From: Lysinibacillus sp. PLM2
GTDB taxonomy: Bacteria > Bacillota > Bacilli > Bacillales_A > Planococcaceae
Reading direction: 5' to 3'
NCBI GenBank assembly: GCA_023168345.1
Contig: AP025689.1
Coordinates: 112,001-176,000 of the forward strand
Length of the DNA stretch: 64,000 bases
The position numbers and the translations under genes were made by a program. Shown here in pieces: positions 1 through 10,907 of this stretch (its first letter is position 1; each line of letters begins with the position of its first letter). Under the pieces are notes generated by a model. That model did no database searches, was not told the DNA's origin, and worked only from the letters and a program-made list of their open reading frames with translations.

Positions 1-1194
<1,194 letters not shown>

Positions 1195-1260
1195 AACAAA
1201 CTTGAACGAATTCAATGTCTTTATCCAGTTTTGAGAGAACAAAGTTCTTTCAATTAAATA

Positions 1261-1376
1261 GTGAAGTGATAATGGCAAAGAGGTCACACCCGTTCCCATA
1301 CCGAACACGGAAGTTAAGCTCTTTAGCGCCGATGGTAGTTGGGGGCTTCCCCTGTGAGAGTAGGACGTCGCTTCGC
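1261..1376 (+). rRNA. 5S ribosomal RNA
   Basis: The sequence carries the canonical 5S core (CACACCCGTTCCCATACCGA, then GAACACGGAAGTTAAGCTC) and ends in GAGAGTAGGACGTCGCTTC. Its ends pair as the helix I of 5S (GAAGUGAU with GUCGCUUC), which sets the boundaries to within one or two bases. It lies about 65 bp behind the 23S gene with no tRNA between them or after it, so this operon copy ends with 5S. Confidence 0.96.
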
Positions 1377-1380
1377 ACTA

Positions 1381-1412
1381 AACACCACTGATTTTTCAGT
1401 GGTGTTTTTTTA
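1381..1412 (+). terminator. rRNA operon terminator
   Basis: A perfect 11-bp stem (AACACCACTGA with TCAGTGGTGTT) with a 4-base loop is followed by a run of T residues, immediately after the 5S gene. This is a classic rho-independent terminator and closes the ribosomal operon. Confidence 0.93.
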
Positions 1413-1787
1413 TTAAAAAAGCCCCCAACTCCAAGAACCGAAGGTAATTCACCTGAGACTGAACAAATGTACACGGTGAAACCTCTCGAGGACAAAACTC
1501 AACCGAGAAGTAAAGAAATCGTCCTCGAGCAAGCGCCTCAAGGACAACACTTCCAAGAAAGCCATTATGAACAGTTGTCGAAGCTTCACAGTCATTGTTG
1601 ATTGAATTTGTGTTTACAATTTAAAAAGGTTCATCAACTTCAAGAATTGAGAGTTCAATAGATAGGATACGATTTTTCAAATGTAAATTTAAAATGTTGC
1701 ATATAAAATAGTGGCATATTAAAAGAGAATACAGCACAATAATGAAAGAAAAATATATTTCATAAAAAGTAAGCAAGGGGTCAATAA
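1413..1787. other. intergenic region after the rRNA operon
   Basis: I see no gene in these 375 bases. The only notable structure is a 9-bp inverted repeat, CTCGAGGAC at 1485-1493 and GTCCTCGAG at 1521-1529, separated by 27 bases. From about 1620 the DNA becomes very A/T rich and should contain the promoter of the downstream pabB-pabC fusion; a good ribosome binding site (AAGGGG) precedes its ATG. Confidence 0.6.
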
Positions 1788-3533
1788 ATGAAAAAGTCAC
1801 TACCACTTCTATCTTTTGAGTTTGCTTCTAGTTCGGGCGTTATTAAACCATTAACATTTAACAATCCGATAGAAATAATAATCGCTAATACAGTTGAGGA
1901 AGTTTTACCATGTTTCGATTTAATAGAGAAAGCTATTCAAGATGGTTATTATGTGGCTGGATATATGTCATATGAATGTGCACCGGCTTTCGATCCAGCA
2001 TTTAAAGTGAAGAGTGGAAATAAAATGCCGCTTGTATGGTTCGGTGTCTTTAATGAACCTAAATTAGAAACTGTGAAGAGTGATGGTGCATATAAAAATT
2101 TAAAATGGACTTCTACTGTTTCAGAAAAGGACTATCAAAATTCTATAAAATTAATTAAACAATGGATTGGACAAGGAACTACATATCAAACAAATTATAC
2201 AATTCGTTTGAAATCAAATTTTCAAGGTGATGATATTACTTTATATAACACATTAAAAAGGGCGCAGGTATCAAACTATTGTGCATATATCAATACAGGA
2301 GAATATAGTATTTTATCGGCTTCACCAGAACTTTTTTTTCATCTAAAAGAGGACAAAATTATTACTCGTCCTATGAAAGGAACCTTAAAAAGAGGAAGAA
2401 ATATAAAAGAAGATGAAGCAAATAGAAATGAGTTATATTACTCTGAAAAGAATCGTGCAGAAAATGTAATGATTGTTGATTTGTTAAGAAATGATTTAAA
2501 TGTCATTGCTATACCTGGTACCGTTCAAGTTGATAAACTATTTGAAATTGAAGATTACCCGACAGTTCATCAAATGACTTCTACAATCACTGCAAAAATA
2601 AAGGAAAGTACAAAGCTATTGGAAGTTTTCCAAGCTCTTTTCCCTTGTGGTTCAATAACAGGTGCGCCTAAGATTAGTACAATGGAAGCAATCGAAAAAC
2701 TAGAAAAAGAACCACGCGAAGTGTATTGTGGTGCAATTGGCTATATAACACCAGAAAGAGAAGCAATTTTTAACGTCCCTATTAGAACAGTAGTAATCGA
2801 TCAGCAAACAAATGAGGCAACCTATGGAGTAGGTGGAGGAATAACTTGGGATTCAACCTCTGAAGATGAATATCAAGAAGTATTGGCAAAGGCGAGTCTA
2901 CTTGAGATAAAAAGACCTGAATTTCAATTGTTGGAAAGTTTACTGTTAGAAAATGGTGAGTACTTCTTGATTGAAGAGCATTTAAATCGGCTTTTCAGTT
3001 CTGCAAAATATTTCAAATATCCTATAAATATGAAGAATGTAAAGAATCATTTGCAAAAAAATTTAGAGCTATATCAACAAGGAACATATAAAACTCGTTT
3101 GCTTATGAATTTGAAGGGAGAAGTTACAATAACTACTCAACCAATTACGTTACAGTCCTTTGATACCCCGGTACTCACAAAACTTGCGGATGAGCCAGTA
3201 AGTAAAAATAATATTTTTTTATATCATAAAACGACAAACAGGGATGTATATACACAATTTCAAAAAAGTTATTCTGATGTGTTCGATGTACTTTTATGGA
3301 ATGAAGATAGGGAACTAACGGAATTTACAAATGGAAATATAGTTTTAGAAATGGCAGATGGGTTATGGACACCACCTATTGAAAGTGGCTTATTGGCAGG
3401 AACTTATAGGGAACGACTTTTAAAAGAAGGGCGCATCAAAGAAAAAATTTTAACAATTGAAGATTTGAAAAACTGTACAAATATATGGTTTGTTAACAGC
3501 GTAAGAAAATGGGTTAAAGTAAAGCTAATTTAG
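1788..3533 (+). CDS. pabB: aminodeoxychorismate synthase component I fused to aminodeoxychorismate lyase (PabB-PabC)
   Basis: 581-residue two-domain enzyme for p-aminobenzoate synthesis in folate formation. Residues about 110-375 are the chorismate-binding domain: RPMKGT with Lys197 (the lysine that marks PabB-type enzymes), ENVMIVDLLRNDL, GSITGAPK near 288-295 and GAIGYITPE. Residues about 380-581 are a class IV PLP fold like PabC, with the likely PLP lysine in HKTTNRDVY (Lys481) and the EFTNGNIVLE strand. The fusion would make aminodeoxychorismate from chorismate and cleave it to pABA and pyruvate. The glutaminase partner PabA is not in the window, and the gene stands alone. ATG follows AAGGGG at a normal distance. 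Such PabBC fusions are common in Bacilli; I am confident in the family, slightly less in the lyase activity of the second half. Confidence 0.9.
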   Translation: MKKSLPLLSFEFASSSGVIKPLTFNNPIEIIIANTVEEVLPCFDLIEKAIQDGYYVAGYMSYECAPAFDPAFKVKSGNKMPLVWFGVFNEPKLETVKSDGAYKNLKWTSTVSEKDYQNSIKLIKQWIGQGTTYQTNYTIRLKSNFQGDDITLYNTLKRAQVSNYCAYINTGEYSILSASPELFFHLKEDKIITRPMKGTLKRGRNIKEDEANRNELYYSEKNRAENVMIVDLLRNDLNVIAIPGTVQVDKLFEIEDYPTVHQMTSTITAKIKESTKLLEVFQALFPCGSITGAPKISTMEAIEKLEKEPREVYCGAIGYITPEREAIFNVPIRTVVIDQQTNEATYGVGGGITWDSTSEDEYQEVLAKASLLEIKRPEFQLLESLLLENGEYFLIEEHLNRLFSSAKYFKYPINMKNVKNHLQKNLELYQQGTYKTRLLMNLKGEVTITTQPITLQSFDTPVLTKLADEPVSKNNIFLYHKTTNRDVYTQFQKSYSDVFDVLLWNEDRELTEFTNGNIVLEMADGLWTPPIESGLLAGTYRERLLKEGRIKEKILTIEDLKNCTNIWFVNSVRKWVKVKLI

Positions 3534-3545
3534 TTCAATAATAAG

Positions 3546-3580
3546 AAAGGGAGAACTGTAATAGATTCTCCCTTTTATCA
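3546..3580. terminator. bidirectional terminator between convergent genes
   Basis: The stem AAAGGGAGAA/TTCTCCCTTT has a 10-base loop and is T-rich on the right and A-rich on the left. It can therefore stop both pabB-pabC (+) and the LytTR gene (-) that converge here. Confidence 0.85.
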
Positions 3581-3581
3581 T

Positions 3582-4256
3582 TTAGAACTCCAATACTTTT
3601 CGAAGATCATTAACATAGGATTGGCTAACAGGAAGCTCTACGCCATTTTTTAATACAACGATGAAATTCGATGTTATATCCTTTGTGATTTTTTTTATGA
3701 AATAAACATTTAAAATATAGGAACGATGAATTCTAACGAAAAATTCAGGTAGCTTTGTCTGCAATTCCTTTAAAGTAATATTTGTTTTATATTGTTCATT
3801 TTCTGCGTAAAACCAGGTACGCTTCTGAAGGCTTTCAATGTGTGAGATGCGTTCAATGGGTATTGGAGTCCAATCTTCATTTTGTTTACCAGTCAAAAAT
3901 TTATATGGTACTTGTTTGTTATCAACTGTAAATGTTGATGGAAAGACAACGATTAATGCAGCTTCCATTTGGTCGAAAATTATTGGATATCCAATCGCAT
4001 AATAAGGGACACCAAAAATAGAATCGTCAATTAGAGCCTCTGTTTTCATTCTTGTTTTTAATACTTTTGCTGCTACGCTATCTCCATTGATTTTCTTACC
4101 AAGGGTTAGATGCATATGATGACGACTTAATACAGAATAAATGTAAGAATCGTCGATTGCAATGGCTAAAGAAGCATCTTTAGGCACCCAATCTTCTAAA
4201 ATAACCTTAAATTGATCTAATTCTGTTTTTGGTACTTGAAAGTTTTCGATTTCCAC
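3582..4256 (-). CDS. LytTR-family DNA-binding regulator
   Basis: 224 residues. The C-terminal ~100 residues (about 122-224) are a LytTR DNA-binding domain: the start [20 protein letters not shown], the [14 protein letters not shown] helix-strand core and the [13 protein letters not shown] end are all typical. The N-terminal ~120 residues are not a CheY-type receiver (no phospho-acceptor Asp pattern) and I do not recognise them; they may sense a ligand. No membrane segment is visible. The gene is divergent from isocitrate lyase with about 215 bp between starts, so it is a plausible regulator of the aceA-aceB region; that is inference from position. Paired CTGTTAT motifs in the shared spacer could be its sites. 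Confidence 0.85.
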   Translation of the reverse strand: MEIENFQVPKTELDQFKVILEDWVPKDASLAIAIDDSYIYSVLSRHHMHLTLGKKINGDSVAAKVLKTRMKTEALIDDSIFGVPYYAIGYPIIFDQMEAALIVVFPSTFTVDNKQVPYKFLTGKQNEDWTPIPIERISHIESLQKRTWFYAENEQYKTNITLKELQTKLPEFFVRIHRSYILNVYFIKKITKDITSNFIVVLKNGVELPVSQSYVNDLRKVLEF

Positions 4257-4366
4257 AATTAAACTCCCCTTTGTTCCATTTTAAAAATCCCACTTCATCC
4301 CCAAAAAACAATTATCCATCCTATAATTTGGATATTTTATCAAAAAATAATGCAAAATATTCCTTA

Positions 4367-4403
4367 CTGTTATATATTAATTTACAACAAATACACCTGT
4401 TAT
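4367..4403. promoter_or_regulatory. direct repeat CTGTTAT x2, possible LytTR binding site
   Basis: CTGTTAT occurs at 4367-4373 and again at 4397-4403, exactly 30 bp apart (about three helical turns), in the spacer between the LytTR gene and aceA. LytTR proteins bind pairs of short GTT-containing direct repeats, but the match to the described LytTR consensus is only partial. Confidence 0.35.
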
Positions 4404-4471
4404 GGAACAGATTTTTCGAAAAAATTTTAATAGTGGTGTATTTAGACATTGGGGAAGGTGTGAATGTTTAC

Positions 4472-5755
4472 ATGTCAACGAGACAAGAAAGAATCGAGGC
4501 AATCAAAAAGGATTGGGCAGAGAATCCGCGATGGAAAGGGATTGTTCGCCCATATACTGCAGAAGAAGTTGTTAAACTACAGGGATCCTTTGTAATTGAG
4601 CAAACATTGGCAAAACACGGTGCAGCAAGACTTTGGAAATCATTACATGAAGAAAACTTTATTAATGCATTGGGTGCATTAACGGGGAATCAAGCAGTAC
4701 AACAAGTAAAGGCAGGACTAAAAGCAATCTATTTATCAGGGTGGCAGGTAGCTGCTGATGCAAATCTTGCAGGTCAAATGTATCCAGACCAATCATTATA
4801 TCCTGCAAACTCAGTACCGCAAGTAGTAAAACGTATAAATCAAGCTTTACAAAGAGCAGATCAAATCGACCATTCAGAAGGTCGTGAAGATAACTTTGAT
4901 TGGTTTGCGCCAATTGTTGCAGATGCTGAAGCAGGGTTTGGGGGTCCGCTTAATGTATTTGAGCTTGTAAAAGCAATGATTGAAGCAGGTACTGCAGGAG
5001 TTCATTTAGAAGATCAACTTGCATCAGAGAAAAAATGCGGACATTTAGGTGGAAAGGTATTGCTACCTACTCAAAATGCAGTTCGAAATTTAGTAGCAGC
5101 TCGTTTAGCAATGGATGTGATGGGTGTGGATACAATTTTAATCGCTCGTACAGATGCAGATGCAGCTGATATGGTAACAAGCGATATCGATCCGAGAGAT
5201 GAAGAATTTATTACTGGAGAACGTACGCCTGAAGGATTCTTCCGTACAAAAGCGGGTATAAAACAAGCGATTGCACGTGGTCTTGCATACGCGCCATATG
5301 CAGACTTAATTTGGTGTGAAACTTCAACGCCATCATTAGAAGAAGCACGTGAATTTGCAGAAGGAATTCATGCACAATTCCCAGGTAAGATGTTGGCATA
5401 CAACTGTTCACCATCATTTAACTGGAAAGCAAAACTTTCTGATAAAGAAATCGCAGAGTTCCAACGTGAAATTGCAAAAATGGGTTATAAGTTCCAATTC
5501 GTAACATTAGCTGGCTTCCATTCATTGAATTACTCAATGTTTGAACTTGCATATGATTACAAAGATAACGGAATGGCTGCATACTCTAAACTTCAGCAAG
5601 CAGAATTTGCAGCAGAATCGAAAGGATATACTGCTACTAAGCACCAACGTGAAGTAGGTACAGGTTACTTTGATGAAGTTGCACAGGCTATTTCTGGCGG
5701 AAATTCATCTACCACTGCAATGGCTGGGTCAACAGAAGCGGCTCAATTCGTTTAA
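4472..5755 (+). CDS. aceA: isocitrate lyase
   Basis: 427 residues from the ATG at 4472. It cleaves isocitrate to glyoxylate and succinate, the first step of the glyoxylate bypass. The active-site signature KKCGHLGGK (Cys189) is intact. Other family blocks are visible: the N-terminal [19 protein letters not shown], and the metal-site region ADAEAGFGG. The open frame extends 81 codons upstream to 4229, but that extension is A/T-rich, overlaps the divergent regulator and does not resemble the family. The start at 4472 gives the usual length and begins like other Bacillus AceA proteins. GGGGAAGG lies a rather long 13 bases upstream. Malate synthase follows 130 bp later, probably on the same transcript. 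Confidence 0.96.
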   Translation: MSTRQERIEAIKKDWAENPRWKGIVRPYTAEEVVKLQGSFVIEQTLAKHGAARLWKSLHEENFINALGALTGNQAVQQVKAGLKAIYLSGWQVAADANLAGQMYPDQSLYPANSVPQVVKRINQALQRADQIDHSEGREDNFDWFAPIVADAEAGFGGPLNVFELVKAMIEAGTAGVHLEDQLASEKKCGHLGGKVLLPTQNAVRNLVAARLAMDVMGVDTILIARTDADAADMVTSDIDPRDEEFITGERTPEGFFRTKAGIKQAIARGLAYAPYADLIWCETSTPSLEEAREFAEGIHAQFPGKMLAYNCSPSFNWKAKLSDKEIAEFQREIAKMGYKFQFVTLAGFHSLNYSMFELAYDYKDNGMAAYSKLQQAEFAAESKGYTATKHQREVGTGYFDEVAQAISGGNSSTTAMAGSTEAAQFV

Positions 5756-5784
5756 TTAAATAGTTTATTATTTAACCGAAATAT

Positions 5785-5851
5785 TACCTCGACGAAAATT
5801 ACTGAGATTATTTATTTTTCATATTTAAGAGATAAAACTTGCGTCGAGGTA
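5785..5851 (+). repeat. 10-bp inverted repeat between aceA and malate synthase
   Basis: TACCTCGACG (5785-5794) and CGTCGAGGTA (5842-5851) are perfect inverted copies 47 bases apart. There is no T-run after the right arm, so it is not a typical terminator. It could be an mRNA hairpin that sets differential aceA/aceB levels, or a protein site. Confidence 0.6.
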
Positions 5852-5884
5852 TTTCAATTATGCAATTCAAATAAGGGTGGGATT

Positions 5885-7495
5885 TTGAAAATGGAACAGA
5901 CCATTTCAGAAAAGCTTAACATCACTGGAAAACTAACAGAAGAAGCAAAGGAAATTCTAACTCCAGATGCGCTTGAATTTATCGTATCATTACATGAGAA
6001 ATTTAACGAAAGACGTAAGGGATTACTTAACAAAAGACAAGAACGCCAAAAAAGACTAGATAATGGTGAAAAGTTAAATTTCCTTGAAGAAACAAAAGAA
6101 ATCCGAGAAGGTAATTGGACAATTGCACCACTTCCAGATGATTTAAAAGATCGTCGGGTTGAAATTACAGGCCCAGCAGTAGATCGGAAAATGGTTATTA
6201 ATGCGTTGAATTCGGGTGCAAAAATGTTTATGGCGTGTTTTGAAGACGCATCAACACCAACTTGGGAAAATATGATCGCTGGTCAAATAAATATGAGAGA
6301 CTCGATTAAAAAAACGATTGCTTTCACTCAACCGGAAACAGGAAAACAATACTCTTTAAAAGATCACACAGCAATACTTTTAGTTCGTCCTAGAGGGCTA
6401 CATTTACTAGAGAAAAATGTACTTGTTAATGGGGAGCCAATGTCTGGTAGCTTTTTTGATTTTGGATTATATTTCTTCCATAATGCAAAAGAAACACTAG
6501 CACAAGGTACAGGTCCATATTTCTATTTGCCAAAGTTAGAAAGTCATCTAGAAGCACGACTTTGGAATGATGTGTTTGTATATGCTCAAGAATATTTAGG
6601 AATTCCACAAGGAACGATAAAAGCAACGGTATTAATCGAAACAATTTTAGCGGCCTTTGAAATGGATGAAATTTTATATGAACTTAGACAGCATTCAGCA
6701 GGATTGAATTGTGGTAGATGGGACTATATCTTTAGCTTTATTAAGCGTTTAAGAAATCAACCTGATGTGATTCTGCCAGACCGTGGTCAAGTAACAATGA
6801 CGGTTCCATTTATGAGAGCATATACGTCTTTATGTATTCAAACTTGTCATAAACGTAATGCACCTGCCATTGGGGGAATGGCGGCGCAAATACCAGTCAA
6901 GAATGATGAAAAGGCAAATGAAATTGCCTTTGAAAAAGTTCGTGAAGATAAACGCCGTGAAGCAACGGATGGACACGATGGGACATGGGTAGCACATCCG
7001 GGATTAGTACCTGTTGCCATGGAACAATTTGATGCGGTTATGAAAACACCTAACCAAATTGATAAAAAACGTGAAGATGTTCAAGTTACGGCAGAAGATC
7101 TATTAGCTGTACCAGAGGGGACGATTACAGAAGAAGGTCTTCGTGTAAACGTAAGCGTGGGAATACAGTATATTGCCTCTTGGCTTCGAGGAAACGGTGC
7201 AGCGCCAATTAATAACTTAATGGAAGACGCAGCAACTGCTGAAATTTCTCGCACACAAGTGTGGCAATGGATTCGCCATGAAAAAGGAATTTTAATTGAT
7301 GGTCGGAAAGTAACTATGGAATTAGTGTTACAAATTGTTGAAGAAGAGCTTGCGAAAATTAAAGTCGCTGTTGGGGAACAAGCGTATAACAGTGGCAAGT
7401 ATAGAGATGCCGCGGAGTTATTTAAATATTTAATTGAGCAAGAAGAGTTCATTGAATTTTTAACATTACCAGGTTACGAAAAACTTGAATTATAA
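5885..7495 (+). CDS. aceB: malate synthase
   Basis: 536 residues, A-type malate synthase: condenses glyoxylate with acetyl-CoA to malate, completing the glyoxylate bypass with the upstream isocitrate lyase. Family blocks include [59 protein letters not shown], the [17 protein letters not shown] strand, [12 protein letters not shown], and [11 protein letters not shown] near the acetyl-CoA/general-base region. I chose the TTG at 5885 because AAGGG sits 7 bases upstream of it, while the ATG at 5891 would leave 13 bases. The gene lies 130 bp behind aceA, with an inverted repeat between. Confidence 0.95.
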   Translation: MKMEQTISEKLNITGKLTEEAKEILTPDALEFIVSLHEKFNERRKGLLNKRQERQKRLDNGEKLNFLEETKEIREGNWTIAPLPDDLKDRRVEITGPAVDRKMVINALNSGAKMFMACFEDASTPTWENMIAGQINMRDSIKKTIAFTQPETGKQYSLKDHTAILLVRPRGLHLLEKNVLVNGEPMSGSFFDFGLYFFHNAKETLAQGTGPYFYLPKLESHLEARLWNDVFVYAQEYLGIPQGTIKATVLIETILAAFEMDEILYELRQHSAGLNCGRWDYIFSFIKRLRNQPDVILPDRGQVTMTVPFMRAYTSLCIQTCHKRNAPAIGGMAAQIPVKNDEKANEIAFEKVREDKRREATDGHDGTWVAHPGLVPVAMEQFDAVMKTPNQIDKKREDVQVTAEDLLAVPEGTITEEGLRVNVSVGIQYIASWLRGNGAAPINNLMEDAATAEISRTQVWQWIRHEKGILIDGRKVTMELVLQIVEEELAKIKVAVGEQAYNSGKYRDAAELFKYLIEQEEFIEFLTLPGYEKLEL

Positions 7496-7566
7496 GCATA
7501 TTTACAAGGACAATAAATTGGTTCAAAAAAGGGGAATTTGATAGATAAGTAAGTTGGGGGGAGATG

Positions 7567-7602
7567 GTCTTACGAGTCATAGGTGGCTCGTAAGACTTTT
7601 TC
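7567..7602 (+). terminator. terminator after malate synthase
   Basis: The perfect 10-bp stem GTCTTACGAG/CTCGTAAGAC with a 10-base loop is followed by TTTTT. It separates aceA-aceB from the aminotransferase gene, which therefore needs its own promoter. Confidence 0.9.
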
Positions 7603-7686
7603 ATATAATATTTAAATTCTTTAAAGGGAAATTACATATAATGATTGAAGTTAATATATAAACAATTTATAGAAGAGGTGCTACAT

Positions 7687-8856
7687 ATGAAAAATAGTGA
7701 AATTTTATTAGTACCAGGTCCAACACCAGTAATGGATGAAATTTATGATGCGTTATCAAGTGAAACTAGAGGCCATACAGATCCGCGTTTTGTAGAAACA
7801 TTTAAAAATGCAATAGAGCAAACGAAGATGCTACTGAAACCAGATGGAGAAGTATTTATTGTAGCAGGGTCTGGAACACTCGCTATGGAAATGGCAATTG
7901 TGAATACAGTAGGAAAAGGAGAAAAACTATTAGTCATTAGTCATGGTTATTTTGGAGACCGTTTTTCGCCTTTAGCAGATGCTTATGGTATAGACGTAGA
8001 CGTAATCCAAGCTGAGTGGGGTAAACAAGTAGATGTATCGTTAGTTCAACAAAAATTAGCCAAAGAGACGTATAAAGCAGTTACTATAACACATGCAGAT
8101 ACATCAACGGGCGTTATTTCAAACCTTGAACAGTTAGTTCCCGTCATTAAGCAAGCGGGGGCTTTGATTGTTTTGGACGGTGTAGTAGCGACTGCTGCTC
8201 TTGATGAAAATATGAGTAAAACATATGGACATCCAGATTATAAAATCGATGTAGTATTAACCGGTTCTCAAAAAGCAATTGGTATACCGCCGGGGCTTGC
8301 TATTGTGGCATTTAATAAAACAGCATTACAAGCGAGGGAAGATTTAGGCACTATCCCTGCTTACTACAGTGATATAAAAAATTGGTTGCCAATCATGAAG
8401 GACCCTTCAAAGTATTTTGCAACCCCACCTGTTAATATGATCTATGCTTATCATGAAGCAATGAAGATTGTTCTTAATGAGGGAATTGAAAAAAGGGAGA
8501 AGCGCCATATTGCATTTGGACGTGGTATACGAGCGGCATTAAGTACTTATGGAATGGAGCCTTTAGCAAATGAAGAGGTTGCTGCACCAACATTATCTTG
8601 TATCCTATATCCAGAGGGAGTAGATGATATTGCTTTCCGAAAGGAACTTGCAAATAAAGGAATAATCGTTGCAGGTGCATTGGCACATTTATCAGGTAAA
8701 GCATTTAGAATAGGACATATGGGAAATACAACAGAAGAAATGTTATTAGGAGCAATAAAAGTTATTGGTGAGTCACTGATTGACTTAGGTCACTTTGTTG
8801 ATGTAGAAAAAGCAATGGGTACTTTTACAAAAGAAATAATTACTCAGGTCAAGTAA
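7687..8856 (+). CDS. class V aminotransferase, alanine/serine-glyoxylate aminotransferase type
   Basis: 389 residues from the ATG at 7687, which has AGAGGTG 6 bases upstream; an in-frame upstream extension to 7645 lacks a binding site. It begins LLVPGPTPV like the AGXT/PucG branch and has the PLP lysine in TGSQKAIGIPPG (Lys196), GSGTLAMEM, and LDGVVA at the PLP-aspartate strand. These enzymes transfer an amino group from alanine, serine or a purine-breakdown donor to glyoxylate. Its place right after isocitrate lyase and malate synthase suggests it turns glyoxylate into glycine. The exact amino donor cannot be read from sequence. A PucG-like (S)-ureidoglycine-glyoxylate role is the alternative, but no other ureide genes are present. 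Confidence 0.85.
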   Translation: MKNSEILLVPGPTPVMDEIYDALSSETRGHTDPRFVETFKNAIEQTKMLLKPDGEVFIVAGSGTLAMEMAIVNTVGKGEKLLVISHGYFGDRFSPLADAYGIDVDVIQAEWGKQVDVSLVQQKLAKETYKAVTITHADTSTGVISNLEQLVPVIKQAGALIVLDGVVATAALDENMSKTYGHPDYKIDVVLTGSQKAIGIPPGLAIVAFNKTALQAREDLGTIPAYYSDIKNWLPIMKDPSKYFATPPVNMIYAYHEAMKIVLNEGIEKREKRHIAFGRGIRAALSTYGMEPLANEEVAAPTLSCILYPEGVDDIAFRKELANKGIIVAGALAHLSGKAFRIGHMGNTTEEMLLGAIKVIGESLIDLGHFVDVEKAMGTFTKEIITQVK

Positions 8857-8881
8857 TATTAATAGATAAGTGGTATGATTA

Positions 8882-8909
8882 TGACACACTTTTATAGTGT
8901 GTCTATTTT
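8882..8909 (+). terminator. terminator after the aminotransferase
   Basis: The stem GACACACT/AGTGTGTC is followed by TATTTTC. The tail is short, so termination may be partial and adenine deaminase may be partly read through. Confidence 0.65.
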
Positions 8910-8936
8910 CGTGATTAAGAGTGGGAGGAATACAAA

Positions 8937-10682
8937 ATGGAGTATAACAAATTAAAAAGAATGATAGACATATCACAGAAAAGGGTACCTGCAGAATTTA
9001 TATTAAAAAATGCGGTTGTTGCAGATGTTTTTTCATTAAGCTGGCGAAAAGTAAACATTGTTGTAGCTGATGGGAAAATCATTGCACTAGACGAAAAAGA
9101 TGAATTTACTGCAGAAAATGTGGAAGATGCTCAAGGGAGATATGTTATTCCAGGGCTAATTGATACCCATATTCATATTGAATCTTCTATATTACCTCCT
9201 TCTCAGTTCAGCGAAATATTACTACCTCATGGAATTACTACGGTTATTACAGATCCACATGAAATTGCGAATGTATCAGGTTCAGTAGGATTGGATTTTA
9301 TGATTGAAGATGCCCAAAATGCGAAAATGGATATTTATTTTATGTTACCATCCAGCGTACCTTGTACGTCATTTGAAAATTCTGGTGCCGTTATGAAGGC
9401 AAAAGACTTAGCAAAATTCATTGAAAATAGCCAAGTACTTGGACTTGCAGAGGTAATGGATTACCCATCAGTTTTAAATGTTGAACAAGAGATGCTTGAA
9501 AAAATAGAACTTACTCAAAATGCGAATAAAATAATTGATGGTCACGCAGCAGGACTGAATTCTGATCAAATTCGTGGTTATCGCGCGGCTGGAGTACGAA
9601 CAGATCATGAATGTGTTACTGTTGAAGATGCCTTAGAACGCGTTAAACAAGGTATGTATGTTTTGATTAGAGAAGGATCGGCTGCTAAAAATTTAATCGA
9701 CCTCTTACCTGCAGTAACAGCCTCAAATTCAAGACGTTTTGCTTTCTGTACAGATGATAAACACCTTGATGAATTAATAGAGGAAGGAAGTATCGATTTT
9801 GCGATAGCACTTGCTATTAAAAATGGTATGGAACCTCTACAAGCGATTCAGCTTGCCACTTTAAATGCAGCAGAATGTTATCAATTATTTGATAAGGGTG
9901 CCATAGCTGAGGGTTATGACGCAGACTTCCTGCTACTAGATGATTTAGAAACGATGAAAGTAAATGCGGTTTGGAAAAAAGGTGAGAAGGTTGCTGAAAA
10001 TGGAACTATTCTTGAAAGTACGACATTAAATACAGCAATAAATCATTCGATCTTACAATCCGTACATTTACCAAAACTAACCAAATCAGACTTGGAGATA
10101 AAATTTGAAATAGGAAATCGCGCAAATATTATAGAAATAATGCCAAATCAAATTACGACAAAACATATACAGCAAGAAGTAGACGTAGTAGAAGGATCTT
10201 TTGTCCCTTCAATAGAAAAGGACTTATTAAAGCTAATCGTTGTTGAACGTCATCACGGCTTAGGCAACATTGGAAAAGCAATTGTTAAAGGATTTGGGCT
10301 TCAAAAGGGTGCGGTCGCTACAACCATTGCACATGATTCTCATAACGCAATTGTATTAGGTACGAATGATGATGATATATTAATTGCTTTAGAAGAGATT
10401 CAAAACATTCAAGGTGGCATTGTTGTAGTGGAAGAAGGGAAAGTCATTAGTTCATTAGCATTACCAATTGCTGGGCTTATGTCCACACTAGATGCGAACG
10501 AGGCTAAAAACAAATTGATAGAAGTCCACGAAGCCATTAAGAAAATAAACCCAAAATTAGATTTCCATTTATTATTAACACTTTCGTTCCTAAGCTTACC
10601 TGTTATTCCGGACTTAAAGCTAACTGATACGGGATTGTTTGATGTGAAAAATTTCCGTCACCTACCAATTGAAATAAAATAA
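8937..10682 (+). CDS. ade: adenine deaminase
   Basis: 581 residues, amidohydrolase superfamily, close in length to B. subtilis adenine deaminase (adeC). It converts adenine to hypoxanthine and ammonia in purine salvage. Metal ligands are visible in DTHIHIESS (about 76-84), TDPHEIANV and DGHAAG, with CTDDK carrying a further acid. The C-terminal third (from about 410) is the typical Ade extension with VERHHGLGNIGKAIVKGFGL and the TIAHDSHN motif. ATG has GGGAGG upstream. It is monocistronic as far as can be seen; purine riboswitch-controlled genes lie 33 kb away. Confidence 0.95.
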   Translation: MEYNKLKRMIDISQKRVPAEFILKNAVVADVFSLSWRKVNIVVADGKIIALDEKDEFTAENVEDAQGRYVIPGLIDTHIHIESSILPPSQFSEILLPHGITTVITDPHEIANVSGSVGLDFMIEDAQNAKMDIYFMLPSSVPCTSFENSGAVMKAKDLAKFIENSQVLGLAEVMDYPSVLNVEQEMLEKIELTQNANKIIDGHAAGLNSDQIRGYRAAGVRTDHECVTVEDALERVKQGMYVLIREGSAAKNLIDLLPAVTASNSRRFAFCTDDKHLDELIEEGSIDFAIALAIKNGMEPLQAIQLATLNAAECYQLFDKGAIAEGYDADFLLLDDLETMKVNAVWKKGEKVAENGTILESTTLNTAINHSILQSVHLPKLTKSDLEIKFEIGNRANIIEIMPNQITTKHIQQEVDVVEGSFVPSIEKDLLKLIVVERHHGLGNIGKAIVKGFGLQKGAVATTIAHDSHNAIVLGTNDDDILIALEEIQNIQGGIVVVEEGKVISSLALPIAGLMSTLDANEAKNKLIEVHEAIKKINPKLDFHLLLTLSFLSLPVIPDLKLTDTGLFDVKNFRHLPIEIK

Positions 10683-10683
10683 A

Positions 10684-10830
10684 GGAGAGTGGGAAATAAG
10701 CAAAGAAACTGCAATTTTAGAGGATTATCTAATCAAAATAGATTCTTTGCTATTTCTCTAGAATTTAGAAGCAAAAAATTCATTGCTTTTAAGCGTCTTA
10801 ATTTGAAATTGTTTTTTCTACCACACTCTC
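10684..10830 (+). repeat. nested inverted-repeat element (possible structured RNA)
   Basis: Outer arms GAGAGTG (10685-10691) and CACTCTC (10824-10830) enclose two hairpins. The first is a 14-bp stem with one bulge (GAAATAAGCAAAGAA, 10693-10707, with TTCTTTGCTATTTC, 10743-10756). The second is AAGCAA (10769-10774) with TTGCTTTT (10783-10790). It lies between ade and the glycosyltransferase gene and encodes no protein. The second hairpin with its T-run may serve as the ade terminator; the overall shape resembles a structured RNA or a miniature inverted-repeat element. Confidence 0.5.
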
Positions 10831-10907
10831 TCACTCTTTGTAATATTGATATTCATTAGTTTAAAAGTTAAAATTTTAATAGAATTCTGTCTATAGGGGG
10901 ACATTCA

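Noticed and set aside
4229-4471. 81-codon N-terminal extension of isocitrate lyase
   Set aside because: The extension overlaps the divergent LytTR gene and promoter region and does not resemble the family; the ATG at 4472 gives the normal N-terminus.
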